64,000 nt of DNA, from positions 1 through 64,000 of the forward strand of contig NZ_JBNPXI010000010.1 of assembly GCF_050433385.1 (NCBI RefSeq). Reading direction: 5' to 3'. Below, piece after piece: positions 45,068-54,287 of this stretch. Below the pieces are notes generated by a model, which saw only the letters and a program-made list of their open reading frames with translations, was not told the DNA's origin and searched no databases. The DNA comes from Brassicibacter mesophilus. Its GTDB lineage: Bacteria > Bacillota > Clostridia > Tissierellales > Proteiniboraceae. Position numbers and translations under genes: made by a program. Numbering within the stretch: position 1 is the first letter of the stretch; every line of letters begins with the position of its first letter.

Positions 45068-45913
45068 ATGGAGAATTTTGAAAAGCCAGTATTGATAGTT
45101 AAAAATCTACGTAAGCAATTTGGTGATGGATGTAAAGAATGTAAGGATTTAAATCCAGATAAATTAGAAAAAAACTATTGTCCAGTTTGCAAGACTATAT
45201 ATGCGTGTCAAGACGTTTCCTTTGAGGTGTATCCGGGAGAAATATTAGGAGTTGTTGGAGAAAGTGGAAGCGGAAAATCTACTATGATGAAATGCTTATA
45301 TTTTGATCAGGATGTAACTAATGGTGAAGCGTATATAAGTAAATATAAAAATGGTGAGAGCAATATATTTAAAGAATCATCGCAACAGAAGCGACATATT
45401 AGGAACAATGTGCTGGGGAAAGTATATCAAAACCCTCTTTTAGGCTTAAAAATGGACTTTTCTTCTATTGGAAATATAGCGGAAAAACTAATTTCAGCGG
45501 GTAACAGAAACGTTGACGAAATGGAGAAAAGAGGTACAGAGCTGTTAGAACATGTAAACATTCCAATTCTCCGTATGAAGGAAGCACCTAAGAATTTCTC
45601 AGGTGGTATGCAGCAAAGAGTTCAGATTGCTAAGGCATTATCAAATAACCCTCCTCTATTATTGTTAGATGAGGTTACAACAGGATTAGATCTATCTGTA
45701 CAAGCAAACGTACTAGATTTGATTAAAGAAATTCAACATGAGCTAGGAGTTAGCATGATTGTAGTATCCCATGATTTAGGTGTTATTCGAATGCTAGCTG
45801 ACAGAACTATAGTAATGTTAAATGGACGTGTTATTGAGCAAGGATTAACAGATCAGATATTAGAAGATCCTCAGCATCCATATACTCAACAATTAGTTCA
45901 CTCATTACTGTAA
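45068..45913 (+). CDS. phnK: C-P lyase ATPase subunit PhnK with Cys4 insert
   Basis: A 281-residue ABC-type ATPase that docks on the C-P lyase core. Walker A GESGSGKS (about 63-70), signature FSGGMQQRVQ (about 177-186), Walker B LLLLDE (about 197-202), H-loop SHDLGV. Between the first strand and Walker A is a cysteine-rich stretch, CKECKDLNPDKLEKNYCPVC (about 22-41), with the C-x2-C spacing of a zinc ribbon, longer than in E. coli PhnK. GGAGG precedes the ATG. Confidence 0.92.
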   Translation: MENFEKPVLIVKNLRKQFGDGCKECKDLNPDKLEKNYCPVCKTIYACQDVSFEVYPGEILGVVGESGSGKSTMMKCLYFDQDVTNGEAYISKYKNGESNIFKESSQQKRHIRNNVLGKVYQNPLLGLKMDFSSIGNIAEKLISAGNRNVDEMEKRGTELLEHVNIPILRMKEAPKNFSGGMQQRVQIAKALSNNPPLLLLDEVTTGLDLSVQANVLDLIKEIQHELGVSMIVVSHDLGVIRMLADRTIVMLNGRVIEQGLTDQILEDPQHPYTQQLVHSLL

Positions 45914-45931
45914 ATATAGGAGGTATATATA

Positions 45932-47110
45932 GTGTATTTAATTACGAATGGACAGATTGTAATGGAAGATAGAATCTTAACGGGGTATGACTTAATAGTT
46001 GAAAATGACAGGATTAAAAAAATAGCAAAAAAAGGCGAAAATCACTTAACTAGTGATTTTGAGATTATTGATGCAAATGGGGGATATATAGCGCCTGGGT
46101 TTATAGATATTCATGCAGACTATATTGAGCATATGGCAGCACCTAGACCAACTAGCTTGATGGACTTTGAATTAAGTATAAGAGAGTGTGAAAAACAATT
46201 AATTTGTCATGGAATTACTACAATGTTTCACTCCTTATCATTATATAAATCATCCGAATTTGGAAATAACCCAATCAGAAAGCATGAAAATGTCTGTAAA
46301 TTCATTGATTTAGTTGAGAAAAGCCATTCGAGCAGGCACCTAATCCGTCATCGCTTTCATGCTCGCTTCGAAATCGACAATTTAGAACAAATAAATAACT
46401 TAAAGACTTATATTAATGAAGGAAAGGTACATCTAGTTTCTATAATGGATCATACTCCAGGGCAAGGACAATACCGAAACCTAGAAATATATCGTGAAAC
46501 CTTAAAAGGATATAGTAAATTAACTGATTTAGAAATCGATGAAATCATTAAAAATAGTCAAAGCAAAGATAAAATGACTATAAACATGATAAGAGAAATA
46601 GGATATCTAGCAAGAAAAAAGAGAATTGCATTTGCATCTCATGATGATGATAGTATTGAAAAATTAGATTTAGTTCAAGGTCTTGGCGCCACTATAAGTG
46701 AATTTCCTATTACACTGGAAGTGGCAAAAGAAGCAAAAAAAAGAGGAATGTATACTATAGCTGGAGCACCAAATATTCTTTTAGGTGGGTCACATTCAGG
46801 AAATTTATCAGCAGCTGTAGCTATTGAACATGATAGCATTGATATTTTATGTAGTGACTATTACCCAGCTGCATTATTGCATGCAATATTCAAATTGCAT
46901 GAAGAATATGGGCATGATTTACACCAAATGTTCAAATTGATTACTATAAATCCAGCCAAGGCTGTAAATATGGATAATGAAATTGGCTCTATCAAAGAAA
47001 ATAAGAAGGCTGACATCTTAATAATTGAAAAAATTGAAAATAATTACCCAGCCATTACTTCAGTTTTCGTAGATGGGAAATTAATATCAAAAACAAATTA
47101 TAGAGTTTAA
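45932..47110 (+). CDS. phnM: Alpha-D-ribose 1-methylphosphonate 5-triphosphate diphosphatase PhnM
   Basis: A 392-residue amidohydrolase-fold enzyme that removes pyrophosphate from the ribose triphosphate phosphonate intermediate. Metal motif GFIDIHADYIEHMAAPRPT (about 54-72), GQGQYRNLE-type block HTPGQGQYRNLE (about 173-184), ASHDDDSIEKLDL (about 233-245) and GGSHSGNLSAAVAI (about 289-302) are typical. GTG start behind GGAGG. Order here is phnK-phnM-phnL; E. coli has K-L-M. Confidence 0.93.
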   Translation: MYLITNGQIVMEDRILTGYDLIVENDRIKKIAKKGENHLTSDFEIIDANGGYIAPGFIDIHADYIEHMAAPRPTSLMDFELSIRECEKQLICHGITTMFHSLSLYKSSEFGNNPIRKHENVCKFIDLVEKSHSSRHLIRHRFHARFEIDNLEQINNLKTYINEGKVHLVSIMDHTPGQGQYRNLEIYRETLKGYSKLTDLEIDEIIKNSQSKDKMTINMIREIGYLARKKRIAFASHDDDSIEKLDLVQGLGATISEFPITLEVAKEAKKRGMYTIAGAPNILLGGSHSGNLSAAVAIEHDSIDILCSDYYPAALLHAIFKLHEEYGHDLHQMFKLITINPAKAVNMDNEIGSIKENKKADILIIEKIENNYPAITSVFVDGKLISKTNYRV

Positions 47111-47111
47111 T

Positions 47112-47207
47112 ATGAATAAAAATAAAAGCATGTATGAACTTAATGATTCTCTGTCTGATATCAATAGTCTTGTAGAAAAATATTATGGAAAAAAGGTGAT
47201 AAAATGA
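47112..47207 (+). CDS. Possible 31-residue ORF coupled to phnL
   Basis: ATG one base after the phnM stop opens a 31-codon frame, MNKNKSMYELNDSLSDINS then LVEKYYGKKVIK, whose TGA overlaps the phnL ATG as ATGA. Both ends touching the neighbours is suggestive of translational coupling, but there is no separate ribosome site and no known family. It could be a leader or a remnant. Confidence 0.28.
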   Translation: MNKNKSMYELNDSLSDINSLVEKYYGKKVIK

Positions 47208-47902
47208 CTGATTTACTAAAAATACAAAATTTATCAAAGTCATTTACTTTGCACAACTTAAAAAAACACATAAAAGCATGTAAGGATATTAGCATTTCAC
47301 TAAAAGAAGGAGAATTTATAGGTATCACTGGGAAAAGTGGCAGCGGTAAGTCAACTATTCTTAAGTCCATATATAGAACTTATTCACCACAGAGTGGAGA
47401 AATTTGGTACAACTCAGAAAAGTTTGGACTAATAGATTTAACTTCAATTAGTGAAAGACAAATGATTTATCTTAGGAAATATGAAATTGGGTATGTCTCA
47501 CAGTTTCTAAATGTTATGCCTCGTACTACTGCTCGTCAAATTGTTGAACAGGCAGTTATAGAAATGGGTGGCGAGAAGGAATATGCAAAAAAAGAGGCAG
47601 AAAAAATGCTAGCACATTTTGAATTAGACAGAGAATTATGGGACAGTTATCCAAATACATTTTCTGGTGGAGAAAAATTACGATTAAACATAGCTAGAGC
47701 AATGGTTAAGCGACCAAGGTTATTATTACTGGATGAACCTACAGCCAGTTTAGATAGTTCATCTAAACTAAAGGTAAGAGAACTTATAGAGCAGTTAAAA
47801 AATCAAGGAACAACTATGCTAGGAATTTTTCATGACTTAGAATTTATGGAGGGATTATGTGATACAGAATTTGATATGCACAAAGGCAATATGAATAACT
47901 AG
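47204..47902 (+). CDS. phnL: C-P lyase ATPase subunit PhnL
   Basis: A 232-residue ABC ATPase that binds PhnK on the C-P lyase core. Walker A GKSGSGKST (about 44-52), signature FSGGEKLRLN (about 150-159), Walker B RLLLLDEPTASLD (about 170-182), switch histidine in IFHDLEFME. LNVMPRTTARQIVEQ near 103-117 is a family-typical stretch. ATG directly overlaps the small ORF before it; GGTGAT gives the ribosome site. Confidence 0.92.
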   Translation: MTDLLKIQNLSKSFTLHNLKKHIKACKDISISLKEGEFIGITGKSGSGKSTILKSIYRTYSPQSGEIWYNSEKFGLIDLTSISERQMIYLRKYEIGYVSQFLNVMPRTTARQIVEQAVIEMGGEKEYAKKEAEKMLAHFELDRELWDSYPNTFSGGEKLRLNIARAMVKRPRLLLLDEPTASLDSSSKLKVRELIEQLKNQGTTMLGIFHDLEFMEGLCDTEFDMHKGNMNN

Positions 47903-47989
47903 AATAGTGACTAGTAAACAAAGAATCAAAGTAGAAAAATGGAAGTTTTTTTCTGAACTAAGTATATTCAAAAGGAGGCGGTAATTTTT

Positions 47990-49600
47990 GTGAAAGCAGA
48001 TTTACATGTTCATACAAATGTATCAGATAGTAGCTATTCAATTGAAGACACTATAAAAATGGCTAAAGAAAATGGTGTGACTCATCTAGGAATTACTGAT
48101 CATGATACAACTAATGGGTTAAAAAAGGCTATTAAAATAGGCAAGCATTATGGCGTTAATATAATTCCAGGAATTGAAATATCTGCATTTGATTTTGAAA
48201 AAAACAAGAAAATTCATATTTTAGGTTATAACTTTAATTTAGATGCTCCGAATATAAGAAAAATATGTGACGAATTTATAGAAAAGCGTCATAATAACTC
48301 ATTATGGCAAATAGAAAGATTGTCAGAACAAGGCTATGATATTACCGTAGCAGAAGTTGCTAAAAGGGCAAGATATAGCACATGCTTTTACAAACAGCAC
48401 ATTATGGATGTACTAATAGAAAAAGGATACACAGATAAAGTTTACTCAGAATTATATTATCAGCTATTTAAAGGGGAAGGTATCTGTTCAAGAGATATAA
48501 GACATATAGATGTATTCGAAGCAGTGAAGGCCATAAAGGCAGATGGAGGAATAGCGATTTTAGCTCATCCTGGTCAGCAGGATTCATATTATTTGATAGA
48601 CGATCTAGTGAAGGCTGGGCTAGATGGAGTTGAAATCTATCATGAAGATCATACTGTTGAAGATTATACCAAGATTTTTGAATATAGAGACAAATACAAC
48701 CTAATTCTGACAGGTGGAAGTGACTACCATGGTATCTATGGATCTGATGTCCAAATAGGAAACATATGTATGCCAGATGATTATATTAAATACTTTCATA
48801 ATGAAATCAATGATACTGTAGAGTTTACAAAGACCTTAGTAAAAAGAGCAGGAAGAATGTTAAAAAAAGCAATGAAGAGTGATATAGAAATAAACTTTAA
48901 GAATAGTGACCATCGTGATTTAGTTACAAAGTATGATTTAGAAGTAGAGACCTATCTTACAGATAAAATAAAACAGAAATATCCTGACCATAGCTTCATT
49001 ACTGAAGAAAATACAAATAATAGTACTACAAACGAAGAATATGTTTGGATTATCGATCCTATTGATGGCACAACTAACTTCATTAATTTCAAAAAAGATT
49101 TTACAATATCCATTGCATTATATAAAAATGAAGAACCTTTATTTGGTGTTATATATGATGTAATGAAGAATGATATGTATGTAGCAATTTCAAAACAAGG
49201 TGCATTTTTGAACGGAAGAAAATTAAACAAGCTAGACCAAGGAATTAAATTAAAACAAGCTATAGTGGATACAAGCTTAAATACCGTAAGTATATTCAAA
49301 GATCATTATAATTTAGACTTAGTTTGGCTTGCTAAAGCGATTAGAGGACATAGGGCATGTGGAACAGCATCTTTAGCTATATGCAAAATTGGTACAGGAG
49401 AAATAAATGCATATATATCTGCTAAATTATGCATATGGGATTATGCAGCTGCAGTAATTCTATTGAGAGAGTTGGGAGGAAGTTATTCTTTTATATTTGA
49501 AAATTTAACGAATGGACTCAATAAGAATAGAACCACATTTATAGCAACAACAAATTCTAGTATCCATAATGAAATCATAGGTAGGATATTATCAAAATAG
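47990..49600 (+). CDS. PHP phosphodiesterase-inositol monophosphatase fusion
   Basis: A 536-residue two-domain protein. Domain 1 (about 1-270) is PHP type: ADLHVHTNVSDSS (3-15), TDHDT (36-40), IPGIEIS (56-62), AHPGQ (about 194-198), GGSDYHG (about 243-249). Domain 2 (about 290-535) is inositol monophosphatase type: DHRDLVTKYDLEVE, EEN, DPIDGTTNF (about 356-364), GTASLAICKIGTGEINA and WDYAAA. PHP enzymes in some C-P lyase loci hydrolyse ribose 1,2-cyclic phosphate 5-phosphate in place of PhnP, which is absent here; the second domain may remove the released phosphate. That is inference. GTG start behind AAGGAGG. Confidence 0.88.
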   Translation: MKADLHVHTNVSDSSYSIEDTIKMAKENGVTHLGITDHDTTNGLKKAIKIGKHYGVNIIPGIEISAFDFEKNKKIHILGYNFNLDAPNIRKICDEFIEKRHNNSLWQIERLSEQGYDITVAEVAKRARYSTCFYKQHIMDVLIEKGYTDKVYSELYYQLFKGEGICSRDIRHIDVFEAVKAIKADGGIAILAHPGQQDSYYLIDDLVKAGLDGVEIYHEDHTVEDYTKIFEYRDKYNLILTGGSDYHGIYGSDVQIGNICMPDDYIKYFHNEINDTVEFTKTLVKRAGRMLKKAMKSDIEINFKNSDHRDLVTKYDLEVETYLTDKIKQKYPDHSFITEENTNNSTTNEEYVWIIDPIDGTTNFINFKKDFTISIALYKNEEPLFGVIYDVMKNDMYVAISKQGAFLNGRKLNKLDQGIKLKQAIVDTSLNTVSIFKDHYNLDLVWLAKAIRGHRACGTASLAICKIGTGEINAYISAKLCIWDYAAAVILLRELGGSYSFIFENLTNGLNKNRTTFIATTNSSIHNEIIGRILSK

Positions 49601-49627
49601 GTAATATATGCAACTTGAAATTAGAAA

Positions 49628-49645
49628 TTTAATGTAAAATTAACA
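49628..49645 (+). promoter_or_regulatory. Candidate operator upstream of phnD
   Basis: TTTAATGTAAAATTAACA differs from the phnG box at one base over 18 positions (A for G at the eleventh). Located about 80 bp before phnD, so the transporter operon may be controlled together with phnG-L. Confidence 0.5.
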
Positions 49646-49725
49646 AGATCAAAACAGAAACAAAAAAATGTACTGATATAGTTTTATCTAGATTACAAAT
49701 TCTTTAAAAAAGGGAGAGATGAATT

Positions 49726-50766
49726 GTGAAAAAAGCATTTTGTTTAATAGTGTCTATTGTTTTATTAACCATTGCCTTTACAGGATGTTCATCCGTTTCA
49801 AAGTCTGCAGATAAAGATTACGATACAATCACAATGGTCTGGTATCCAAATGAATCAGGTGAAGATTTAAAAGGTGCAAGAGATGAGTTTGCAAAAATTG
49901 TTGAAGAAGCAACTGGAAAGAAAGTAGAGCATAAATTAACTACTGATTATGCAATAGCAATTGAAACACTTGTAAATGGAAATGCTCATATTTCATGGTT
50001 AGGGGCACAGGGATATATACAAGCACACAATAAAAATGACAAGGTATTGCCTATAGTTGTTAACAGTGGCAAATCAGGTACTTTAGATGATGCAGTATAT
50101 TACAGCTGGTTAGCAGTTAAAAAAGGAAATGAAGGAGAGTACAGTAGTGGAGGTAAATATTCTATAGATAATATTCAAGGTAAGAAGTTCTCATTTGTTT
50201 CAAATAGTTCCACATCTGGATTTAAGGTTCCATCTGCTGGCATTGTGTCATACTTTTCTAAAAAATCTGAATTTGCAAATTTAGATCAAGAAGATTTGTT
50301 AGAAGGTGGAAGTGATAAATTCTTCAAAGAAGTATTATACGGGGGATCACATCAAGGATCAGCTGTCAATCTATTAAGTGGAAGTGCAGATGTTGCGGCT
50401 TTTTGCGATTCATGTGTAGATAACTATATAGAACTTGTCGAAGGAACAAAAAATCGTCCAGGTGCAGTATACAGAGTAAAATCTGATGCAGCAGAGCCAT
50501 TTAACACTATTCCTGGTGAAGAATTTGTACTGATATCAGTTACTCCAGTTTTAAATGCACCATTTGTTGCTAACACTGATGTATTAAGCGAAGATGATTA
50601 TAAAGCACTTATTGATGCTTTTACTTCAGATAAAGTAGCTAAAAATGAGAAAATATTTGTCCCTGAAGGCTCAGATTTTGTTGGATTATTTAGCAAAAAG
50701 GGTAATGAGTGCTTTATTAATGTTGAAGATGAGTGGTTTAATCCAATTCGTGAATTATCAAATTAG
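49726..50766 (+). CDS. phnD: Phosphonate ABC transporter substrate-binding protein PhnD
   Basis: A 346-residue lipoprotein with lipobox AFTGC (Cys about 21). Typical PhnD features: TITMVWYPNESGED (about 34-47), WLGAQGYIQAH (about 91-101), KFSFVSNSSTSGFKVPSAGI (about 153-172), and FKEVLYGGSHQGSAVNLLSG near 201-220. Binds phosphonate outside the membrane. GTG start behind AGGGAGAG. The shared operator upstream suggests independent initiation here. Confidence 0.93.
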   Translation: MKKAFCLIVSIVLLTIAFTGCSSVSKSADKDYDTITMVWYPNESGEDLKGARDEFAKIVEEATGKKVEHKLTTDYAIAIETLVNGNAHISWLGAQGYIQAHNKNDKVLPIVVNSGKSGTLDDAVYYSWLAVKKGNEGEYSSGGKYSIDNIQGKKFSFVSNSSTSGFKVPSAGIVSYFSKKSEFANLDQEDLLEGGSDKFFKEVLYGGSHQGSAVNLLSGSADVAAFCDSCVDNYIELVEGTKNRPGAVYRVKSDAAEPFNTIPGEEFVLISVTPVLNAPFVANTDVLSEDDYKALIDAFTSDKVAKNEKIFVPEGSDFVGLFSKKGNECFINVEDEWFNPIRELSN

Positions 50767-50825
50767 TATTATTGATTTTAGAGAATTGATATAAAAACTA
50801 AAATTAAATATAAAGGGGAATTAAC

Positions 50826-51587
50826 ATGGTATTGTTAGAAATTAATAATTTATCGAAACAGTACAAACAGACTAAGGCTTTATCCAATGTTAATTTCTCT
50901 GTTAATGAAGGAGAGTTTGTTTCTATAATTGGACCATCTGGTGCAGGAAAATCAACTCTACTTCGCTGCATTAACAGAATGATTGATGCTAATAACGGAG
51001 AAATCATTTTTGACGGCTACGATGTCATGAATTTAAGTAAAAATGAATTAAGGAAATTTAGAACGAGGATTGGTATGATATTTCAGCACTACAATCTGGT
51101 ATACCGTCTCAGTGTCATTGAAAATGTACTTCATGGACGACTAGGGTACAAATCTACTGTTGAAGGGATTATTGGAAAATATACCGAGGAAGAAAAAAAG
51201 CAAGCTTTCGATATTTTAGTCAGACTAGGCTTGAAGGATCAAGTTTATAAGCGTTGTGATGAGTTAAGCGGTGGACAGAAACAGAGAGTTGGAATTGCTC
51301 GTTCTTTAGTACAAAATCCAAAGATGATCTTGTGTGATGAACCCATTGCATCTTTAGACCCGAATGCTTCAAAGGTAATAATGGACTATTTAAAGGTTAT
51401 ATCCCAAGAAAAAGGAATTACATGTCTGGTTAATTTGCATCAGGTAGACGTAGCTATTAAATACTCTGATCGTATTATTGGAGTAAACAGTGGGCAAGTA
51501 ATATTTGATGGCTCACCTAAAGAACTAACTAATGAGAAAATATATGAAATATATGGTACTGAAGCAGGAAATTTGATTATTGATTAG
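50826..51587 (+). CDS. phnC: Phosphonate ABC transporter ATPase PhnC
   Basis: A 253-residue ATPase. Walker A GPSGAGKST (about 36-44), Q-loop FQHYNLV, signature LSGGQKQRVG (about 147-156), Walker B ILCDEPIASLDP (about 168-179), switch LHQVDVA. LLRCINRMIDANNGEI is typical of PhnC. Its product energises the two PhnE proteins that follow; the frame overlaps the in-frame reading upstream of phnE. Confidence 0.93.
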   Translation: MVLLEINNLSKQYKQTKALSNVNFSVNEGEFVSIIGPSGAGKSTLLRCINRMIDANNGEIIFDGYDVMNLSKNELRKFRTRIGMIFQHYNLVYRLSVIENVLHGRLGYKSTVEGIIGKYTEEEKKQAFDILVRLGLKDQVYKRCDELSGGQKQRVGIARSLVQNPKMILCDEPIASLDPNASKVIMDYLKVISQEKGITCLVNLHQVDVAIKYSDRIIGVNSGQVIFDGSPKELTNEKIYEIYGTEAGNLIID

Positions 51588-51597
51588 GGAGGTAAAT

Positions 51598-52383
51598 ATG
51601 AAAAAAGATATGTTTGTATTAAGAAAAAATAGTTTTTTGTTTTTTGTTGTTTTATTAACTTTATTTACCTTTGTTTCAATTGTAATAACTGAATATGAAG
51701 TAGTAAAGGGATTTACTTCAGTACCCAAAGCAGTTAAATGGATGCTTTCAAGCTTCTATCCAAACAAGCAGTCATTAGAAAAACTACCATCAATCTTTGA
51801 GAAATTGAGGGATACAATAAGTATGTCAATTGCAGCAACTACAGTATCAAGCTGTTTTGCACTATTATTAGCCATTCTTGGTTCTAAAACTACTAGAATT
51901 AATAACTTCTTTAGCATGGTAAGTAGATTGATTGCATCAGTTTTTAGAAACGTGCCAATCGTTGCTTGGGCGATGGTACTGTTATTCTCATTTGGACAAA
52001 GTGATTTTACAGGCTTCTTAGCATTATTTTTCGTTACATTTGGATTCCTTACTCGTGCATTTATGGAAACAATAGATGAAGCTAGCTTCAGTAGCGTTGA
52101 AGCATTAAGAGCAACAGGCGCCAGTTATTTGCATATTATTTTCCAAGCAGTATTGCCATCGAGCATTCCACAATTAATTAGCTGGATACTGTTTATGATT
52201 GAGACTAATATTCGTAGCTCTACACTTATAGGGATATTAACGGGTTCTGGGATTGGTTTTGCATTCAATTTATACTATAAAAATATGAATTATAATGCTG
52301 CTAGCTTAGTTGTAGCGTGTGTAGTAATTACAGTTTTAATTATTGAATTGATTTCAAATTATGTAAGAAGGGTGATTTTATAA
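51598..52383 (+). CDS. phnE: Phosphonate ABC transporter permease PhnE (first)
   Basis: A 261-residue permease with about six membrane segments. TISMSIAATTVSSCFALLLA (about 71-90) and FRNVPIVAWAMVL precede the EAA loop region with EALRATGASYLHIIFQAVLP (about 162-181). I chose ATG 51598, behind GGGAGG; the frame start at 51580 lies within phnC. Stop and the next start overlap as TAATG, typical for coupled subunits. Confidence 0.9.
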   Translation: MKKDMFVLRKNSFLFFVVLLTLFTFVSIVITEYEVVKGFTSVPKAVKWMLSSFYPNKQSLEKLPSIFEKLRDTISMSIAATTVSSCFALLLAILGSKTTRINNFFSMVSRLIASVFRNVPIVAWAMVLLFSFGQSDFTGFLALFFVTFGFLTRAFMETIDEASFSSVEALRATGASYLHIIFQAVLPSSIPQLISWILFMIETNIRSSTLIGILTGSGIGFAFNLYYKNMNYNAASLVVACVVITVLIIELISNYVRRVIL

Positions 52384-53234
52384 TGGAAAGTCATGTAGCT
52401 TCAACAACTAGTTACCAACTAACAAAGGTAAATAAAATAAAGCTAAAAAAAGTAACTTCTTCGTCGGTTGCAATAAGAATAACAATATTTGTATTATTTG
52501 TTTTGACTGTATACGGCATGATAAATCTAAATAGTAAGGATGTAAACTTCATTGCGGCTTGTAAAGATTTTCTAATTAATCTAAATAAAATGTTCTTTGA
52601 ATTAAATTATACACATTTTACATTCCAAGAAGCAATATATCAGATAGCAGTAACGTTGGGGTTGGCTTTTCTAACAACGTTAATGGGCAGCTTTTTTGCA
52701 TTGATTCTTGGGCTGTTTGCAGCTCAGAATTTATCTAATAAAAGAGTATCCATTTTAATAAAAGGTTTTGTAGCTTTTATTCGTGCTGTTCCTACAGTAT
52801 TATGGGTATTAGTTTTTGCAGTTGCAGCGGGTCTTGGAAGTGTTGCTGCTGTTATAGGTATGACATTTCATACAATTGGATACTTAATTAAAGCTTACTC
52901 TGAATCCTTTGAAGAGTTGGATAAGGGAACTATAGAAGCACTGAAAGCTAGTGGAGCAAATTGGTGGCAGATAGTTTTTCAGGCTATACTACCCTCATCA
53001 ATAACATATATCTTATCTTGGACTTTCATACGTTTTGAGATTAATTTTACTAATGCAGTTGCAATGGGAGCAGCAGCAGGGGCCGGAGGTATAGGATTTG
53101 AATTGTTTATGGCAAGTGGTTTTTACTTTGATATAAGAGAAGTTGGATTTATTACTTTTCTAATTGTGATTGTAGCTATAATTTTAGAGGTGCTTTCAAC
53201 TAAAATTAAGAACAGATTTTTAGTTAATTTATAA
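52383..53234 (+). CDS. phnE: Phosphonate ABC transporter permease PhnE (second)
   Basis: A 283-residue second permease, forming the membrane channel with the first. Membrane segments near 28-46, 86-110, 125-145 and 245-265; AQNLSNKRVSILIKGFVAFI then RAVPTVLWVLVFA (about 138-150) and the EAA loop IEALKASGANWWQIVFQAIL (about 181-200). Translationally coupled to the first through TAATG. Closed by a strong terminator. Confidence 0.9.
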   Translation: MESHVASTTSYQLTKVNKIKLKKVTSSSVAIRITIFVLFVLTVYGMINLNSKDVNFIAACKDFLINLNKMFFELNYTHFTFQEAIYQIAVTLGLAFLTTLMGSFFALILGLFAAQNLSNKRVSILIKGFVAFIRAVPTVLWVLVFAVAAGLGSVAAVIGMTFHTIGYLIKAYSESFEELDKGTIEALKASGANWWQIVFQAILPSSITYILSWTFIRFEINFTNAVAMGAAAGAGGIGFELFMASGFYFDIREVGFITFLIVIVAIILEVLSTKIKNRFLVNL

Positions 53235-53283
53235 TATCTCAAGTATAAATAATAGCTATTTATACAACTAAACAAATTAATGG

Positions 53284-53316
53284 AAACAGTTGTGAGTTCT
53301 CACAATTGTTTTTTCT
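53284..53316 (+). terminator. Rho-independent terminator of the phn operon
   Basis: Stem of about 12 bp (53285-53296 with 53299-53310, one wobble pair) and a T-rich tail. Confidence 0.86.
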
Positions 53317-53588
53317 TTTAAAAACCAAATTGATGTGCAGAAATAATATATGCTATGTTTTAAAAGTATCAACATTAGCTGGTATTCAGATAACACAAAG
53401 TTTTTCTATATCATATGATAACATAATTATGCTATAAGTTTAGCTACAAAATATATCCACTAAGGATAGTCTATGAGAGGTATTAACATGACTGGAACAA
53501 ATTTTTTACATAGAATTAATGTTTGCATAATATTTCTTTAAAACAAACTATGTAAAATAAGCATAGATACAATGAAAGGAGTGACGAG
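53317..53588 (+). other. Intergenic stretch, no feature recognised
   Basis: AT-rich region between the phn terminator and the HAD gene. It contains only frames under 20 codons and no clear RNA structure. The promoter of the next gene is presumably here. Confidence 0.4.
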
Positions 53589-54182
53589 ATGAGTTTATTA
53601 AATGTTTGTATTGATATTGATGGGACAATTACAGAGCCTTACTATTGGCTTGAAAAAGCAAACAGTTATTTTAACACAAGTATTGAACCTAAAAATGTTA
53701 CTAAATATGAGATACACGAAGTACTAGATATACCTAGACAAGAATACCTTGATTTTTATAATCAATATGGAGAAGAACTTCATTCTAAAGCGAAAATTAG
53801 AGATGATGTTCAAAAGATACTTAACGAAATTGCAAAATATCATAATACTTATTATGTTACTGCGAGAGAAAAACGAATGGAACATGTAACAATTAAATGG
53901 ATAAAAGAAAATGAATTGCCTGATAGTCAATTATTTTTGCTAGGAAGTCATTATAAAGTAGAAAAAGCTAAGGAGTTAAATTGTAATATATTTATTGAAG
54001 ATAGATATGAAAATGCTATTCAATTAGCTTTAGCTGACTTCAAAGTATTGCTAATAGATTGCGAGTATAATAGATATCCCTTGATTGACGGAATAACAAG
54101 GGTATTTAACTGGAAAGAAATCTATAAAAAAATTACTAACTATTCATATAAAAAGAGTGGTGAAGTTCAAGAAATTGCTTAG
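53589..54182 (+). CDS. HAD-family 5'(3')-nucleotidase-like phosphatase
   Basis: A 197-residue HAD phosphatase. Motif I DIDGTITEPYYWLEKANSYF (about 9-28), motif II TAREK (about 92-96), motif III K at YKVEKAKE, and motif IV IFIEDRYENA (about 133-142). It fits the NT5C-like/5'-nucleotidase group and could dephosphorylate deoxynucleotides. GAAAGGAG precedes the ATG. Transcribed alone. Confidence 0.8.
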   Translation: MSLLNVCIDIDGTITEPYYWLEKANSYFNTSIEPKNVTKYEIHEVLDIPRQEYLDFYNQYGEELHSKAKIRDDVQKILNEIAKYHNTYYVTAREKRMEHVTIKWIKENELPDSQLFLLGSHYKVEKAKELNCNIFIEDRYENAIQLALADFKVLLIDCEYNRYPLIDGITRVFNWKEIYKKITNYSYKKSGEVQEIA

Positions 54183-54237
54183 TTTATGGAAGAAGCTAAA
54201 AAACAATTCGCTCTCTAATTGGAGAGATTTTAATAGA

Positions 54238-54287
54238 TTAACCGATACATTCCGATAAAATAGAGGTGTGTGTCGGTTAATTTTTTT
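54238..54287 (+). terminator. Rho-independent terminator
   Basis: Stem of 11 bp (54238-54248 with 54270-54280, one wobble pair), a large loop and a T7 tail. Confidence 0.78.
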
